A stretch of DNA of 64,000 bases, taken from Ophioderma brevispina (Eukaryota; Echinodermata; Ophiuroidea; Amphilepidida; Ophiodermatidae). Numbering within the stretch: the first letter of the stretch is position 1; each line of letters opens with the position of its first letter. The stretch covers positions 1-64,000 of the forward strand of contig JAMKCH010079226.1 in assembly GCA_023653785.1 (NCBI GenBank). Direction: 5' to 3'. The translations under genes were made by a program, and so were the position numbers. Positions 13,433-24,559 of the stretch are shown here, piece after piece. Below the pieces are notes generated by a model. That model did no database searches. It was not told the origin of the DNA and saw nothing but the letters and a program-made list of their open reading frames with translations.

Positions 13433-13691
13433 CCAGAACAAAAACTAACAGACAAAGCAAGAAAGACAAACTCCGACCACCCCACCACCAAATTAACCTC
13501 CTCAATTGTATCAACCAAATCGGTCAGCAAGTGCATAAATATGTATATATCCCTCTTCACCATGGTGGACGATCCTAATCTACAGTGAGAACTGAATTGG
13601 CAGTATTAGACCGTCAGCCCAGAGAGTTTTGATCAAACGAACAAGATAACAATATCTGAATGCGGGTAAATTCAGAGAAAAAAATATAACT

Positions 13692-14430
13692 TTTGCAAAT
13701 ATGAAAGTCTGCCGGAGACCGTTGTTGCGTGTAGCCCCAGGAGAGGGGTAAAGTTACTTTGGGGTCAAATGTTTGAACTGCACTCTAAATCTAATGAAAT
13801 ATAGCTCAAATTATTCCTTTGGTTCCCAGGAAGGAAAAAGTCAATTGGTCACATGTGTGTGGTGCTCCCTTTCCAAGAATTTGGGAAAATAGGCTAAACC
13901 ATTGTTTCCTTCACAAAGGTCAACAATTGTAATACCAAGATTTCTTGGTAAAAAATATTTAAAAAAATATTAATGATACGGATTCAATATACTTTTTATT
14001 TGCATAGGGTTGGTTCCCTTCTAGGGAGGGTGGTTATAATGTCCCCGTCACATATAGTCCTGCAGGGAAAAATTTGTACCCCTTCCATTATAACAACAAG
14101 GAGATACCGAAAGTGCAAAAACATTCATATTTGGATTCAGTATCTTAACATTTTAAAAAAAATATTTTTACAAAAACAAATCTGGGTATTGGAATGGGTG
14201 ACCTTTCTTGAATAAACAAATGACCTTTAGCTATTTCCCAAAATATTGGAAGGAAGCACCACCGCATGTGACCCAATTGGACTTTTTTACTCCTGCTACC
14301 TAAGGAATAATTTTGGGCTATAGTACATTAGATTTAGAGCAGTCAAAATTTGGACCCCATAGTAAACTTACCCCTCTCCTGGGCTCCTACAGCAACAAGG
14401 GTCCTCGGCACAGACTTTCATATTTGCAAA
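13692..14430. mobile_element. Foldback element with ~300-bp arms
   Basis: The left arm (13692 to about 13990) starts TTTGCAAATATGAAAGTCTG. The right arm (about 14122-14430) is its imperfect inverse, ending CAGACTTTCATATTTGCAAA. Shared inner blocks include CAGGAGAGGGGTAA near 13738, matched by TTACCCCTCTCCTGGG at 14369-14384, and CTAAATCTAATG, matched by CATTAGATTTAG near 14328. The ~130-bp loop has no open frame. This is a non-autonomous hairpin element; no clear target duplication was resolved. Confidence 0.8.
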
Positions 14431-17400
14431 CAAGTTTAGTTTTCATCTGGAATTTCCCTGTTAGATAATGGTATTCGTTCGTCTAACCAAAACCTTCTGG
14501 GCTGATGCTTCTATATAGGCATGATAGGGGATTAGAGTCCGAAGCGTGTGAAAAAATTGGGCCACCCAGGGGTTTTTTTGCAGGCGCTTGAGCGTCTTGT
14601 GATGATCTGAAACTCTCATTTTTATGGGGTCTCTAACATGTCTATAGTAATATAGGGCGGAAGTTCTCAAAACTAATAATGGTCTTACAAGTGGACCCAA
14701 GCGTTGGCAAGAGGAAATCCAATTACAAAACTTACTTATGCATTACAGACTTAAAACTAATTTCAAATGTTTTTTTTAAAGATACATTGTTTTTTACTTT
14801 CTCCTTTCAGCAAATAACATAATTTAAGACCATTGCTAAATTGGATATGTGCTAATCCCGGCTAATCCATCTTTCATTGACAGATAATAACTACTCCAAG
14901 CCTCAAATACAATGCTGAATCCCGGTCTGGAATGCTTTTGAATTGTGTCCTAAAACATGCTAGATACACTGTAAAGTCTCGTCAGGATGTAAAACCTTGT
15001 TTTCTGTTCCAGAAATTGCCCCACAAACTGCCACCTCTCCTGGAACTCTTCGTGTTTTTTCTGTTTTTCAGAATGTAAACATCCAAATTGTTTCATGCCC
15101 TTATGTCTTGTTAATATAGGACACACGGTAAGGCATTTGTATATTTACCGTGATCATCAGAAAGAGACTCTCTTTACTATAATGCTTTAGGTTTATAATT
15201 ACAGAGGTAAAATGGCCAGTGTGGAAATCAGGGGTTTGTAGTGGTAGTGTTCATGAATCCTTCGACATCTTCACTTTAGTGTCCCTTTAGATTCAAAATA
15301 TTTTGTGCCAGTAAAACCCTATTATTGACACTAAGCAAACATACCTCCTCCGTCAATAATTCTTTCTCTGCAATCAAGGACTAAGCCAGCCTTCCCGCCA
15401 GAAAGACCATGACACGGCGTAAAGGAAATACATAGTATGCGAGTTACACGCAGAAACTTCGCGCGCGATGTAGACGGCTATTTCAGAAAAGGATTGTGAC
15501 GGCGATTATAATGAATTAATATGTAGATACACGTGTTTATGCTTACTACTGTTGTTTTACTTATAAAATTTAGGAAGCATGTGCAATAATTGATTTTACT
15601 AGATTCTTCTGTTCTATATGATAAAGGAGTTGGAACGAAACAGATGTGTAACTTGGGAATGACAAATCTAATTTTTTGTTGATAAAGAAATAATACCCTT
15701 CGATTAATTAAACAATAAACAATTTTAGTAGTAGAAGTAAAACACAGTTTTAAATCCGGTTGTCCCCGCTAACGGGGTGGCCGGATTGTTTAAAAATGGA
15801 TTAACCCGTTGAAAACAAACGCAAATTAGTAACATAACTTCAAATTCGTTATGGAGTGAAAAGAAAATCTCGACGAGTATATAGATAACATAAGAAAATA
15901 GTAACGCGTTACCCGATTTGGTACTGTGACCCAAGTCAATTAAATATTTTTAATATTGAGGAGTATATTTTACTTTACTACACTGAAGTTAATGAGCGTA
16001 AATGGTTACTTTACACAAAAATATCAACAATCTAAAATGATTTTGGAATCAGTGAAAAAAAAAACATTAATAATATTTGTTTCTATCGGAATCCAAACTA
16101 ACGAGGACAGACCTTTAATCTATAAATTTATGAACAAACATAACAAAGTCAAGTCACTGCTACTCCTTTAGTACATACACTTTTCGCTTTTTATTTTTTG
16201 TACAATTGCCTTAAAAGGCAAGCAAAACATACGGACCATACTTAACGCGTAAAGGTACGTGCTTGTTTTGTTTGTTGTTGTAGGTTTTTTCTTTTTTTAA
16301 ATGTTAAAAATCACCAAACAAAGTTGAATCCGTGACTTGAATCACTACAATTTAACTCGAATGGCTTGCGTTGTAAGTAACCATGGCGATAAACCTATGT
16401 GGGCTATTCATTTACGTAAAAATAGCTACGATAAAGTTGTAGGCTTCATGTATGGAATCTTTCCTTGAAGATCTGAAAAACAGTTTAATTCTGTTCGTAT
16501 GAAAAGCTAAGTCTTAGCTGATGGCTGTCCCCGTTTCTTTTTAAACATGTTGACACTACATGTTTTGGTCAGTTAATTGTAGGTCCATAAAACAGTTTTT
16601 AGAGTTTGATATATTTTTGGAAATATAGGTTACGTTCGTCTTTAATTATTCACATACTGAAAGACCTCTGGCGATTAATGAAATTCAGCGTATAGACCGC
16701 CACATATTGATTTTCATCTTTTTTGCAATTCAACATACACTTAATAAAAGAATCCCACAAGTATTTGAAGTACATAATGCAGCAATTTTAATAAAAACTG
16801 ATGAATATTATTTGGCCATTGAAGAACAATACAAGATATTTTTTTTTCAAAATATGACTTCCCTTTCCCCCCTCTGTACGCAAGAAACTCTTCGCACATT
16901 TTGTACGTAATGGTAATAGACATAATTGTGCCATGCGGCATCTTGCTTCATATGTGAAGAAAATTGCTAATAAGAATAGCCAGGGCACCGATTTAAAAAA
17001 AAAATTACAGTTTAGTATAAAACGTATATTTATCATCTCCACAACTACAAAAACAAATATATTGAATTTGAAAGAGTAAATTTCAAACATTTGGCGATGC
17101 GCGAGTAAAGTTTAAACCTTCAACTTTTTCCGTATGCCTGTACGAATTCAGTCTTCTTAGTACTAAATGCATTCGGTGTGGATTGGAATTATCACCCCTC
17201 TGTATTAAGTGTTAATTTAATTATTGTAAAGGGGTTTGGGACATAAGTTAATCATATGCATCTTTTGGTGGAATCATTATTGTTAATTCTTTTTGTAAGA
17301 CACTAGGACTTCATGATAAGTCTTTGACCCCACAGAGACTTACCAAAGTATCCACATGTGGCAGGCATGGCAGTTTTTCTCTTGCAGCCTACGACACCAA

Positions 17401-17955
17401 AAGTATTGAGATATTATCATACCGTCTCCAGCAAATATGTAGTGATGGCGACTCAATATGAACATTAACGCTTATTTTGGTACACAACCATACAGATACA
17501 CAACCATCAATAAATGTATGTGCTTGGTCCAAACGTTCAAGCCATGTGCACAATATCGCCATTCAGAACGGGGACATTTGCAAGACTTGTTATTTTTTTT
17601 TATTCAAGCACTTTGTATTACGCCCCAGGTCCAGGTTTTTCCTTGAAAGGCCTGCTACTGTATCCTGGTAACCAGTACTACCCTGTCCCCAGGGCCTATT
17701 TGCCGGCGGATAAACCGTCACCCCCATTGGATTTTCTAAGGAAATCCGATCAGGAGGGGAGCTGTTTTCCCCGGGTAGAATGAAAAATAAGATCTACATA
17801 CAATGGCATCGGCTCTGGAGAGCTAATGGCCGCCATCCAGCACAATGCTGCCGGTTGTCATGGGTGGGTTTGGTTTGCCCAAAGGCTAGGCCCCGCCGAA
17901 AACTGTGATTTGGCGTCATGAGGGCAATCCGTCACTTACCTTTTGCTCCAATAAA
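14431..17955. other. Intergenic, no recognised gene
   Basis: It holds scattered small frames, none with motifs. 15741-15790 is a fragment of the repeat seen at 12876 and 17956, in the opposite orientation. 17600-17955 is moderately GC-rich and leads without a visible break into the repeat copy at 17956, so it may be the upstream part of that element. Nothing else is supported. Confidence 0.5.
15741..15790 (-). repeat. Dispersed ~100-bp repeat, inverted fragment
   Basis: TTTTAAATCCGGTTGTCCCC, then CGCTAACGGGGTGGCCGGAT, is the reverse complement of the centre of the copy at 17956-18056 (ATCCGGGCCACCCCCGTTTC, then GCGGGGACAAAACCGGATTA). Only the GC-rich core and one flank remain. Confidence 0.7.
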
Positions 17956-18056
17956 TCCTCACACAGCAATTGCTGAGTGGGGGGGTGAGTTTATCCGGGC
18001 CACCCCCGTTTCGCGGGGACAAAACCGGATTAAACTTTGGTTTAAAACTAACTAAC
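17956..18056 (+). repeat. Dispersed ~100-bp repeat, best copy
   Basis: It carries TCCTCACACAGCAATTGCTG, a GC-rich hairpin-like centre (CCGGGCCACCCCCGTTTCGC, then GGGGACAAAACCGG) and an end AACTTTGGTTTAAAACTAAC. The centre can fold, since GGCCACCCC pairs partly with GGGGACA. Three copies in this window, in two orientations and all short, suggest a small mobilised element. A SINE tail is my best guess. Confidence 0.7.
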
Positions 18057-18845
18057 TCCATAAGAAATTTCCAAGTCATCAGGTAAAATGTACTGTTTTG
18101 GCTTTAATACACCTATTTAAGCTAACTCACTCGGTAGTTATGTTAGCACATTTATACCAGGTAACAAAATACCAATATATAGATTTTTTAAATGAATCCT
18201 TTATGTTCTTGGATTAGCAGATCGCTGCTTATCCCTTGAGATAGATGAAGGGTTAACACAATTTCTTTAAATCTTAATTTCAGTTTAGGGCGAACATGGC
18301 GATATCACACACCATTGGAAGTAATCTATTTGACATCCTGGTCGGACTTGGATTGCCTTGGTTTCTTCAGACTGTAATACCGACAAGTACCCAAAGTATA
18401 CATATATTCGGTGTCAATCAGCTACATAGCTCGTTCATGTTTGTTGGGTAACATGGGTAAGTACTATCATGATTCCTGCGACTAAAATCGTTTCTCTTCC
18501 CTCTTGGACAAAAAAGTGGATGTGCCCTGCTTGTATTCTACGTGGGATTCTTGGCCCTGTCCTATCATCTTTTTGAAACTAATACAATAGTTCCCCAATT
18601 TAACACTTTACCAGAATGTTGGAAAGTGATGAAATGGCAGTTTGTGCCCAATATGCCTAGATAGTATTATTACTACATTCACATAACAGCGTTAAGATAA
18701 CGTCTAAACTGGTGCAACAAGAGAAAGAGCAAACGAGTTCTTTAGTTAATGTCAGATTGATCTTAACCTTAACCGAGAAAGATTAGTGAATGTCTTTACC
18801 TGACACAAAGACGATAACAAATGTCGATGTCAACAGTGAATGGCA
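18057..18845. other. Intergenic, no recognised feature
   Basis: There are no open frames above chance, no repeats found elsewhere in the window, and no clear regulatory signals. It lies downstream of the minus-strand coding-like locus and could contain its 3' untranslated region, but I see no confident polyadenylation signal. Confidence 0.4.
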
Positions 18846-19121
18846 TCAAGAGGTTTTCTCATAGTTTTTAATGGATGCCCCATTGAACTCGAAGCTGGAG
18901 GCCATGTTTGATGTATCGCCTTTGGACATCTGGATCGCACTAAACACTCCTTTGTATTGAAAGTTTTGTGTTACACTTACCGGAGGCGTAAGAAGAGATC
19001 CAGTCAAGAGTGGCAGTGAAATCCTGATTGATTGAGGCCATTTTACCGACGGCATTTTTTTGGACTGAGACAACATGATTTGAAGTGTCCACATAACCCA
19101 ACTTCTCTTTTACTCTTTTAT
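18846..19121 (-). pseudogene. Coding-like locus with frame break, unknown family
   Basis: On the minus strand, 19121 down to about 18982 reads in one frame: KLGYVDTSNHVVSVQKNAVG, then KMASINQDFTATLDWISSYAS. This stops being open where a donor-like CCG|GTAAGTG occurs (GT complement at 18979-18980). From about 18980 down to a TGA at 18846-18848 another frame reads on: SVTQNFQYKGVFSAIQMSKG and so on. Both halves look coding. Either the donor is real and the second half is chance, or a single-base error or mutation broke one exon. I do not recognise the family; the look is of a small secreted or beta-rich protein. Confidence 0.4.
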
Positions 19122-19168
19122 GAATCGATCTTCACATCATCATAATACTACTACGATTACTTTGTTTT

Positions 19169-19351
19169 TCATGGGTTTCCGGTGATATCCTTAATATTAT
19201 GATCGCCAATTCTATTCCTATATAGGCGCAGGATGTGCGCCCTGTATCCAATCCAGCAGAGCAGAAACACTTTCGGCGCTCCATGGCAGTAACTATAAAC
19301 GAAGCCAGGTTTGGCCTGTGATAGCTGCGATGAATTCGCTTTAGCATCCAT
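19169..19351 (-). CDS. Possible upstream coding segment of the same locus
   Basis: A 60-codon minus-strand frame (MDAKANSSQLSQAKPGFVYS at its start) lies just upstream of the frame-broken locus in transcription direction. A second overlapping frame over the same bases contains AGLDTGRTSCAYIGIELAI. They cannot both be right, and neither has a known motif. Proximity and orientation are the only links to the downstream segment. Confidence 0.15.
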   Translation of the reverse strand: MDAKANSSQLSQAKPGFVYSYCHGAPKVFLLCWIGYRAHILRLYRNRIGDHNIKDITGNP

Positions 19352-20458
19352 ATGCAGTTTTGCTTTAGATTAACTTTCTACAGACTTGATAAAAATAGCA
19401 TTCACTAAATCTTTTTATATTCTCGCTTTGATGCCTAACGCTTGTAAGTTAATATACAGAATGAAATAATCACTTGAACGGTAGTCGGCATATGCAACAC
19501 ACAACGATACCTTTCTTTCCTTTTTTCTCAGATGTTCATGTATCACGACCCAATGTTCACTTTCTTAGCCTAAATTTAACCCATCAAGGCATTGTACACA
19601 GTACGGAAAGTAATATTTCTTTCAAAAGGTTTTATATTGCATTATCAAAGAAATGTGTAAAGAATAAATCGAACTCACTTTAAACGACTATGACTACATT
19701 TCTTATATATATTTCTTTATTTCCCTCAGCACTGCTATATAAACGAACTTAAAAAAAATAGTGACATATTAATGCATCTTTTTTAAAACCATAAAAACAA
19801 TTACGTCAGTCATAAAAATAACCGCCCTCAATGTAGCTCAAACTTTAAAAAATCGTTTCCTATTCATTTTAATAGATAAACCGACCATGTCTATACCACA
19901 TTAAGCTTTTGCTGCAGCACGCCTCACTACCTCGAAAATCTGATAAAATCTTGACAAAAACGCAAAGCGCAAAAGTCAAATAGCAACGTGTAACCCTGAC
20001 AGTTGACGACATTAATCATAACTGCTCAAAAGTGGCAGCTTAATCGGATGTTTTTAGCACAAGTTTAAGTTTTTCGTGAAAGTTATACTGCTATTGTTTG
20101 TTTAACTAATATTTTTACAAAGTAATTGGTTTCCGGTTTTTAACATTCTATAAGAAACACTCTAGAAATTAAAAGAAATTTCTAAATAATAATGCTAAAA
20201 ATGCTTATTGAGCTACCTCCGTCCTAAAGGCACCAGTCTTATAAAGTTTCTTATTATGATTCACAGATGCGTGTATGAGATCATCCGATTGCCAGCCACA
20301 GCACGTGACGTGATTTTCCTTGCAAAAGAAATTTACATTCAAAGAAACCTATTTTAATACATGAGACAAGATGTCCGTAAAAGTACACGCTGTGTTGAAA
20401 TCATAGTTTTTTCGGTGAAATTGGTATAATAAATGTACCATTTGATTGGGTAAGGCCG
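19352..20458. other. Intergenic, no recognised feature
   Basis: AT-rich sequence with short frames only. A 69-codon plus-strand frame at 19474-19683 has no motif and is at chance length. I found no inverted termini or repeat words shared with other parts of the window. Confidence 0.4.
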
Positions 20459-20806
20459 AAATCTAAGCTGGAGTTCTAATTTTCCAACTCTCTTATTATA
20501 TCTTTAAGAAAGTACTGTGATCTGAGGTCAAATAGCCAATAGATCTTGATGTTCAGTCGTGCAATACTCACCGAAATCTAAGCATGGGAGTTCATCATTT
20601 CCACTTCCCTTAGTATATCTTTAAGAAAGTACTGTGATCTGGATGTCAATAGACAATAGATCTGGATGTTCAGTCGTGCAATAAATCACAGAAATCTAAG
20701 CATGGAAGTTTCATCATTTCCACGTCCTCTTACATATCTTGAAGAAAATACTGGGATCTGGTGTCAAAGAACATAGATTCTAGATGTTCGGTCGTGCAAT
20801 AACTCA
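20459..20806 (+). repeat. Three tandem copies of a ~116-bp unit
   Basis: Units start at 20459, 20574 and 20692 with AAATCTAAGC and share ATCTTTAAGAAAGTACTGTG, ATAGATCT and GATGTTCAGTCGTGCAATA. Spacing is 115 and 118 bases, and the third copy is the most diverged. No open frame runs through the array, so it is not a protein repeat. A satellite relic or local slippage duplication is likely. Confidence 0.9.
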
Positions 20807-22791
20807 CACAAAGAATTTGCTTTTCCTGATAAAAATCACACAAGATTTGCTTTTTCCTTATAAAACCAGATAAAATTCATTGTTTGTGAAGCTTGGATGT
20901 GGTTTGCTGATATTTTCAATAGCTGGAAAAGAAGTAGCGTATTGGGTTCACATTTTCAGAAAGTTGCATGTCGCCTTTTCGAGTGTGTACTCAAGTTGCA
21001 TCAAATTTTCTACTATTGCAATCAAGAAAATCAATGTCATCTGTGTTTAGAGTGATATCGATTAAGGTTTCGGCTTTTAGCTCTGTTGAATCCATAAAGT
21101 CTCCCTGAAAACGTTCGACCTCTTTAATCGACTTGGCGAGTGTTCCTCAGCATCCAATTTAGTCAACTACGGCCAGAGAATCGCCATTTTAATGAGAAAC
21201 ACCCTTTTAAGACGAGTTCAACAACCTAACTACTCTGCATGATTTCTAAAAAGTAAATGAAGGGCATTGGTTTGTTACTGCCTAATTCTTGCTATTTTAC
21301 GTATGCAAACCATGATGGTTATGTCGGTTACAAAAATACAGCAATTTGCACACTTTCGTTACATGCAATTCGTTGGTGGTATCATTACAAAAAAGACAAA
21401 CAAGTTTCCAAGAAAAAGAGGTTTGGAATTGACACCAATTTATAATAACCAAATGTCGCTTAAATGTTTATTGTGTTTCAAAGTAACTGTATGGTACTTA
21501 TATAGTTAAAGGTGCAACTAGAGACTTAACAGGTGTCCCTGAAAATGTTAACATTCAGATTTTTATCACTGGTGCAAAGCTTTCTATTAAAATATCTCCA
21601 TCTGAAAAGATTCAGCTGAGAATTATTTCCTTGGTATAAAAATTGTGTCAAATTCAAAATTTCAGTTTTCGAAATCGGGTGTTATGACATTTTGCTATGA
21701 CAATGCACACTATAAAATAACGCCAGTCAGTATGCAATAAGAGCCTTCGACTTTTTTTTTTATTTTTCCCTATCATAAAATGGCGTAGACACTAGACATT
21801 ACTTATAAAAGGAGAAGTTTGCAATAGAAGTTTGCAATAGGTGTTACAGGATGTTTACAATATTGACGTATAGTGTGTGCGTCATCATGTAATACCTAAA
21901 TTTTCTTCCAACATGCCAAATCAATGGATTGAAACAATAATATTTGACTAGAGTCAGGGATAGAATACGGCGGTCCGGAAAGTGTGTAGTCTGTGTCATG
22001 TCACAGACTGTGAAAAATATTATCTAAATTAGTACTGCGCGAGAGATTAACGTTATCAGTCCGTCATATAGCGAATGCATGCAAATGAAACTAAATCTCA
22101 AATATCTCCGGAAAACGAAGGGGTTCTATGGAGATTTTTTGCATCAAAGGGTCCGTTACTATGTTTTGAATATGTATCGTAATTGGGTCTGAACCTATAA
22201 TTTTCTCGCTAGGTTCTATAGGCTATAGAACCTAGCGAGAAAATTGAACGTTTTTGTCGGGAACTTCGGTGTCCCTTCGCCGACACGGAAAAGTGAACAC
22301 GCAACGCCACATGGGCCGCATCCCTTTTCCACAATGCCTTCGGTATTATTCCAAGTCTTGAGGAATTTTCAACGCTGATTCAATTTACGGCAAGTTTTTT
22401 TCCAATTTTATAAAAAGGATGTACGTACTTACCGACCGTGAAGAATATTTGTTGAACATTTAAAGCTTATTAAAACAGAAAATTTACATGTGTTGCGTGG
22501 AGTCGAAAACACGACTCAAAGAGGCCGTTTTTTGACATTTGAATCATATTTGTTCGATAATGCCCCAACCATTACTACACATTCAAAACGAATCACAGTC
22601 CGCGCCCGCTGATTGACAAACATTAACATTAATGGTCGCCTAATTCGTCTCTGCTATAGTGACAAACAAGTACTTTTTGACTTATAAAATAATATAGCTT
22701 GAAAATTGAAGTGAAATTCAGAGGTGCAGGGTAGTGATACGACCTTACTTGCTTGCCTGTAGTTCTGATAAGACCAAACAAACCACCCTAT
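20807..22791. other. Intergenic, no recognised gene
   Basis: It contains a perfect palindrome at 22199-22245 (listed separately) and a short direct repeat GAAGTTTGCAATAG at 21814-21840. There are no coding signals above chance. Confidence 0.4.
22199..22245. repeat. Perfect 23-bp-arm palindrome
   Basis: AATTTTCTCGCTAGGTTCTA plus TAG (22199-22221) is followed by one G and then the exact reverse complement (22223-22245). The match stops abruptly on both sides. It can form a cruciform. It could be the meeting point of two inverted element ends, a remnant of a foldback, or an assembly turn-around. Confidence 0.9.
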
Positions 22792-23273
22792 TAGTATGGG
22801 ACAGTTTGTAATTTGTTGGCTTTTTTGCTACAATTAGAATTTTTGGTCTTAAATTGGTTAGGATCAATGGTTCTAGGAAGCCCAAATCAAATTGTTACAT
22901 TTTTTTATCCATTTCCGTTGGTGGGCCATCTTGAATTTCAATGGCCGCCATTTTCATATATTTTGCTTTATATCTGGAGTTTTGAGCAACATAGAATGCT
23001 CAAGTTGGCGGCAATACCCATGTTTGTGATGTCAAGAAACACATAAGATTACTTCTAAATGTCACAGATTGTTTCCTTGCGGCGGCCATCTTGAATTCAA
23101 AATGGCCGTCATTTTTAATTATTTACTTTGCCCAATATCTGAAATTTGAGCCTCATTTAAAAGGCTCCATTTGGTGGGTGGCAATACCCATGTTGTGATG
23201 TCAAGGAACACATTTATAATTTAGAAAGTTGTAGATTGTTTTCCTTCAGGTGGCCATCTTGAATTTCCAAAAT

Positions 23274-23764
23274 GGTTGCCGAGCGGTCTATGGAGCTGAA
23301 CCGTCAGCAGGTTATATAAGATCGATCGGGCGACCCTGGTTCGAGCCCCCAATGTGAGAGCGGGCCTCTTGTCATACTCAAATAGTTTCTATAAGGTCAG
23401 AAAATTGCATAATTGCAAAAGGTGATTATGAACTTTCTCCTGCTCCCCACCCGTGATAAAATTGCAGGTTATACAGTGGGTGACCGGCGCGCATCATGCA
23501 TGGTTTCGGATAGTCATGTAAAGCTGTTCGTCCGTGTGCCAAGGAGTCAATTCTTAGCACGTATTAAAAGTGGCAGACCTCATTGATAAGAAAAAACAAG
23601 GTAGGGGATCATCCGGGCCGGTTACCTGCACTCATCACTATAGGTACCCGCGTCCTTCCACCCCGCACTGGGCCAGGTGGAAGGTTAGGCCTTAATCCAA
23701 CATGATAACATGTTCAGGCTTTCGGCCGCAGTGGACTGGCATAGCTGATGATGAATGATGAATG
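23274..23764 (+). repeat. tRNA-derived SINE inside the foldback arm
   Basis: A tRNA-like head has box A TTGCCGAGCGGT (23275-23286) and box B GGTTCGAGCCCC (23338-23349). The body runs about 400 bases, and the tail is GCTGATGATGAATGATGAAT ending GGA at 23764. AATGG precedes the head (23271-23275) and follows the tail, a possible short target duplication. The element splits a ~160-bp subrepeat: the text before (AAAATGG) and after (GACTTTGCCCAATATCTGG) both belong to that subrepeat. The leucine/serine-type head differs from the head of the SINE at 9700. Confidence 0.75.
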
Positions 23765-24559
23765 GATGACTTTGCCCAATATCTGGACTGGCAACATTAA
23801 AACGCTCTAGTTGGTGGCAAACCCATGTTTGTGATGTTATTGATATTGGATGTTGTAGCAGAGTGTCACCGTGAAAGACAAGGGCTAAGGGACCATCCCC
23901 AACAGAAAAGGGTCTGGAAGTAGGACATGGCAAATCCCAGCTACTATTGAGCTAATTGACAAGATGAGGTGAATGGTTTACAACGTAGTAACAAGGTAAA
24001 GCGCCGGGATCCGGATTTGCATGTGCTTTCTGAGTAAATCATTGGTCTCTAGCAATCAGATAGGGGTTGGTTCTAAGCCTTGTGGAAGCGGCCAACCGCG
24101 ATTAACTTTGCTGCTTTCATCATTAGCACAAACAACGTCCAGACACTATTAACAACCAAGCCAATTAGAAAGAACTTGTACATGAAAGCACAATGTATGA
24201 TAGTGATGGTTCATTCTCTGTCTCCGCACTGTGCACAGCAAACATCTAATACATGATAATTTCCATGGGTATGACTTAAGCTTATTTACGCCCTCCACGG
24301 GAGATAAGGAAATGCAGCTACAGGAGATGTGGGGTTTCTTTTCCCACCAAAGGCTCTCAAGTCCCATCCCGCCTTATAACTTAATGGGAGCGCATCTAAA
24401 GCTTTACACTGACGGTATCCTGTACCAGAAACATTTGAAACTCTCTCGTTTTACCATGGACTGTGCACTGCCAGCGGTGCAGTTCCAGCCCATAATGCTT
24501 CTGGCATCCATAGAGGTTGCGGTGTGGTCTTGGGCCTGGAGCCTACATCACTTTGAAGC

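Noticed and set aside
13152..13588. Open frames of 120 and 138 codons on opposite strands
   Set aside because: They follow the ACCACCAAACACTGGGA minisatellite; repeat units lacking stops explain their length.
22918..23280. CRISPR-like array of the GGCCATCTTGAATT repeats
   Set aside because: Units are ~160 bp, diverged and inverted between arms, in an animal genome; this is a foldback subrepeat.
23274..23350. Functional leucine or serine tRNA gene
   Set aside because: No complete cloverleaf with a 3' pairing acceptor stem; it leads directly into a SINE body.
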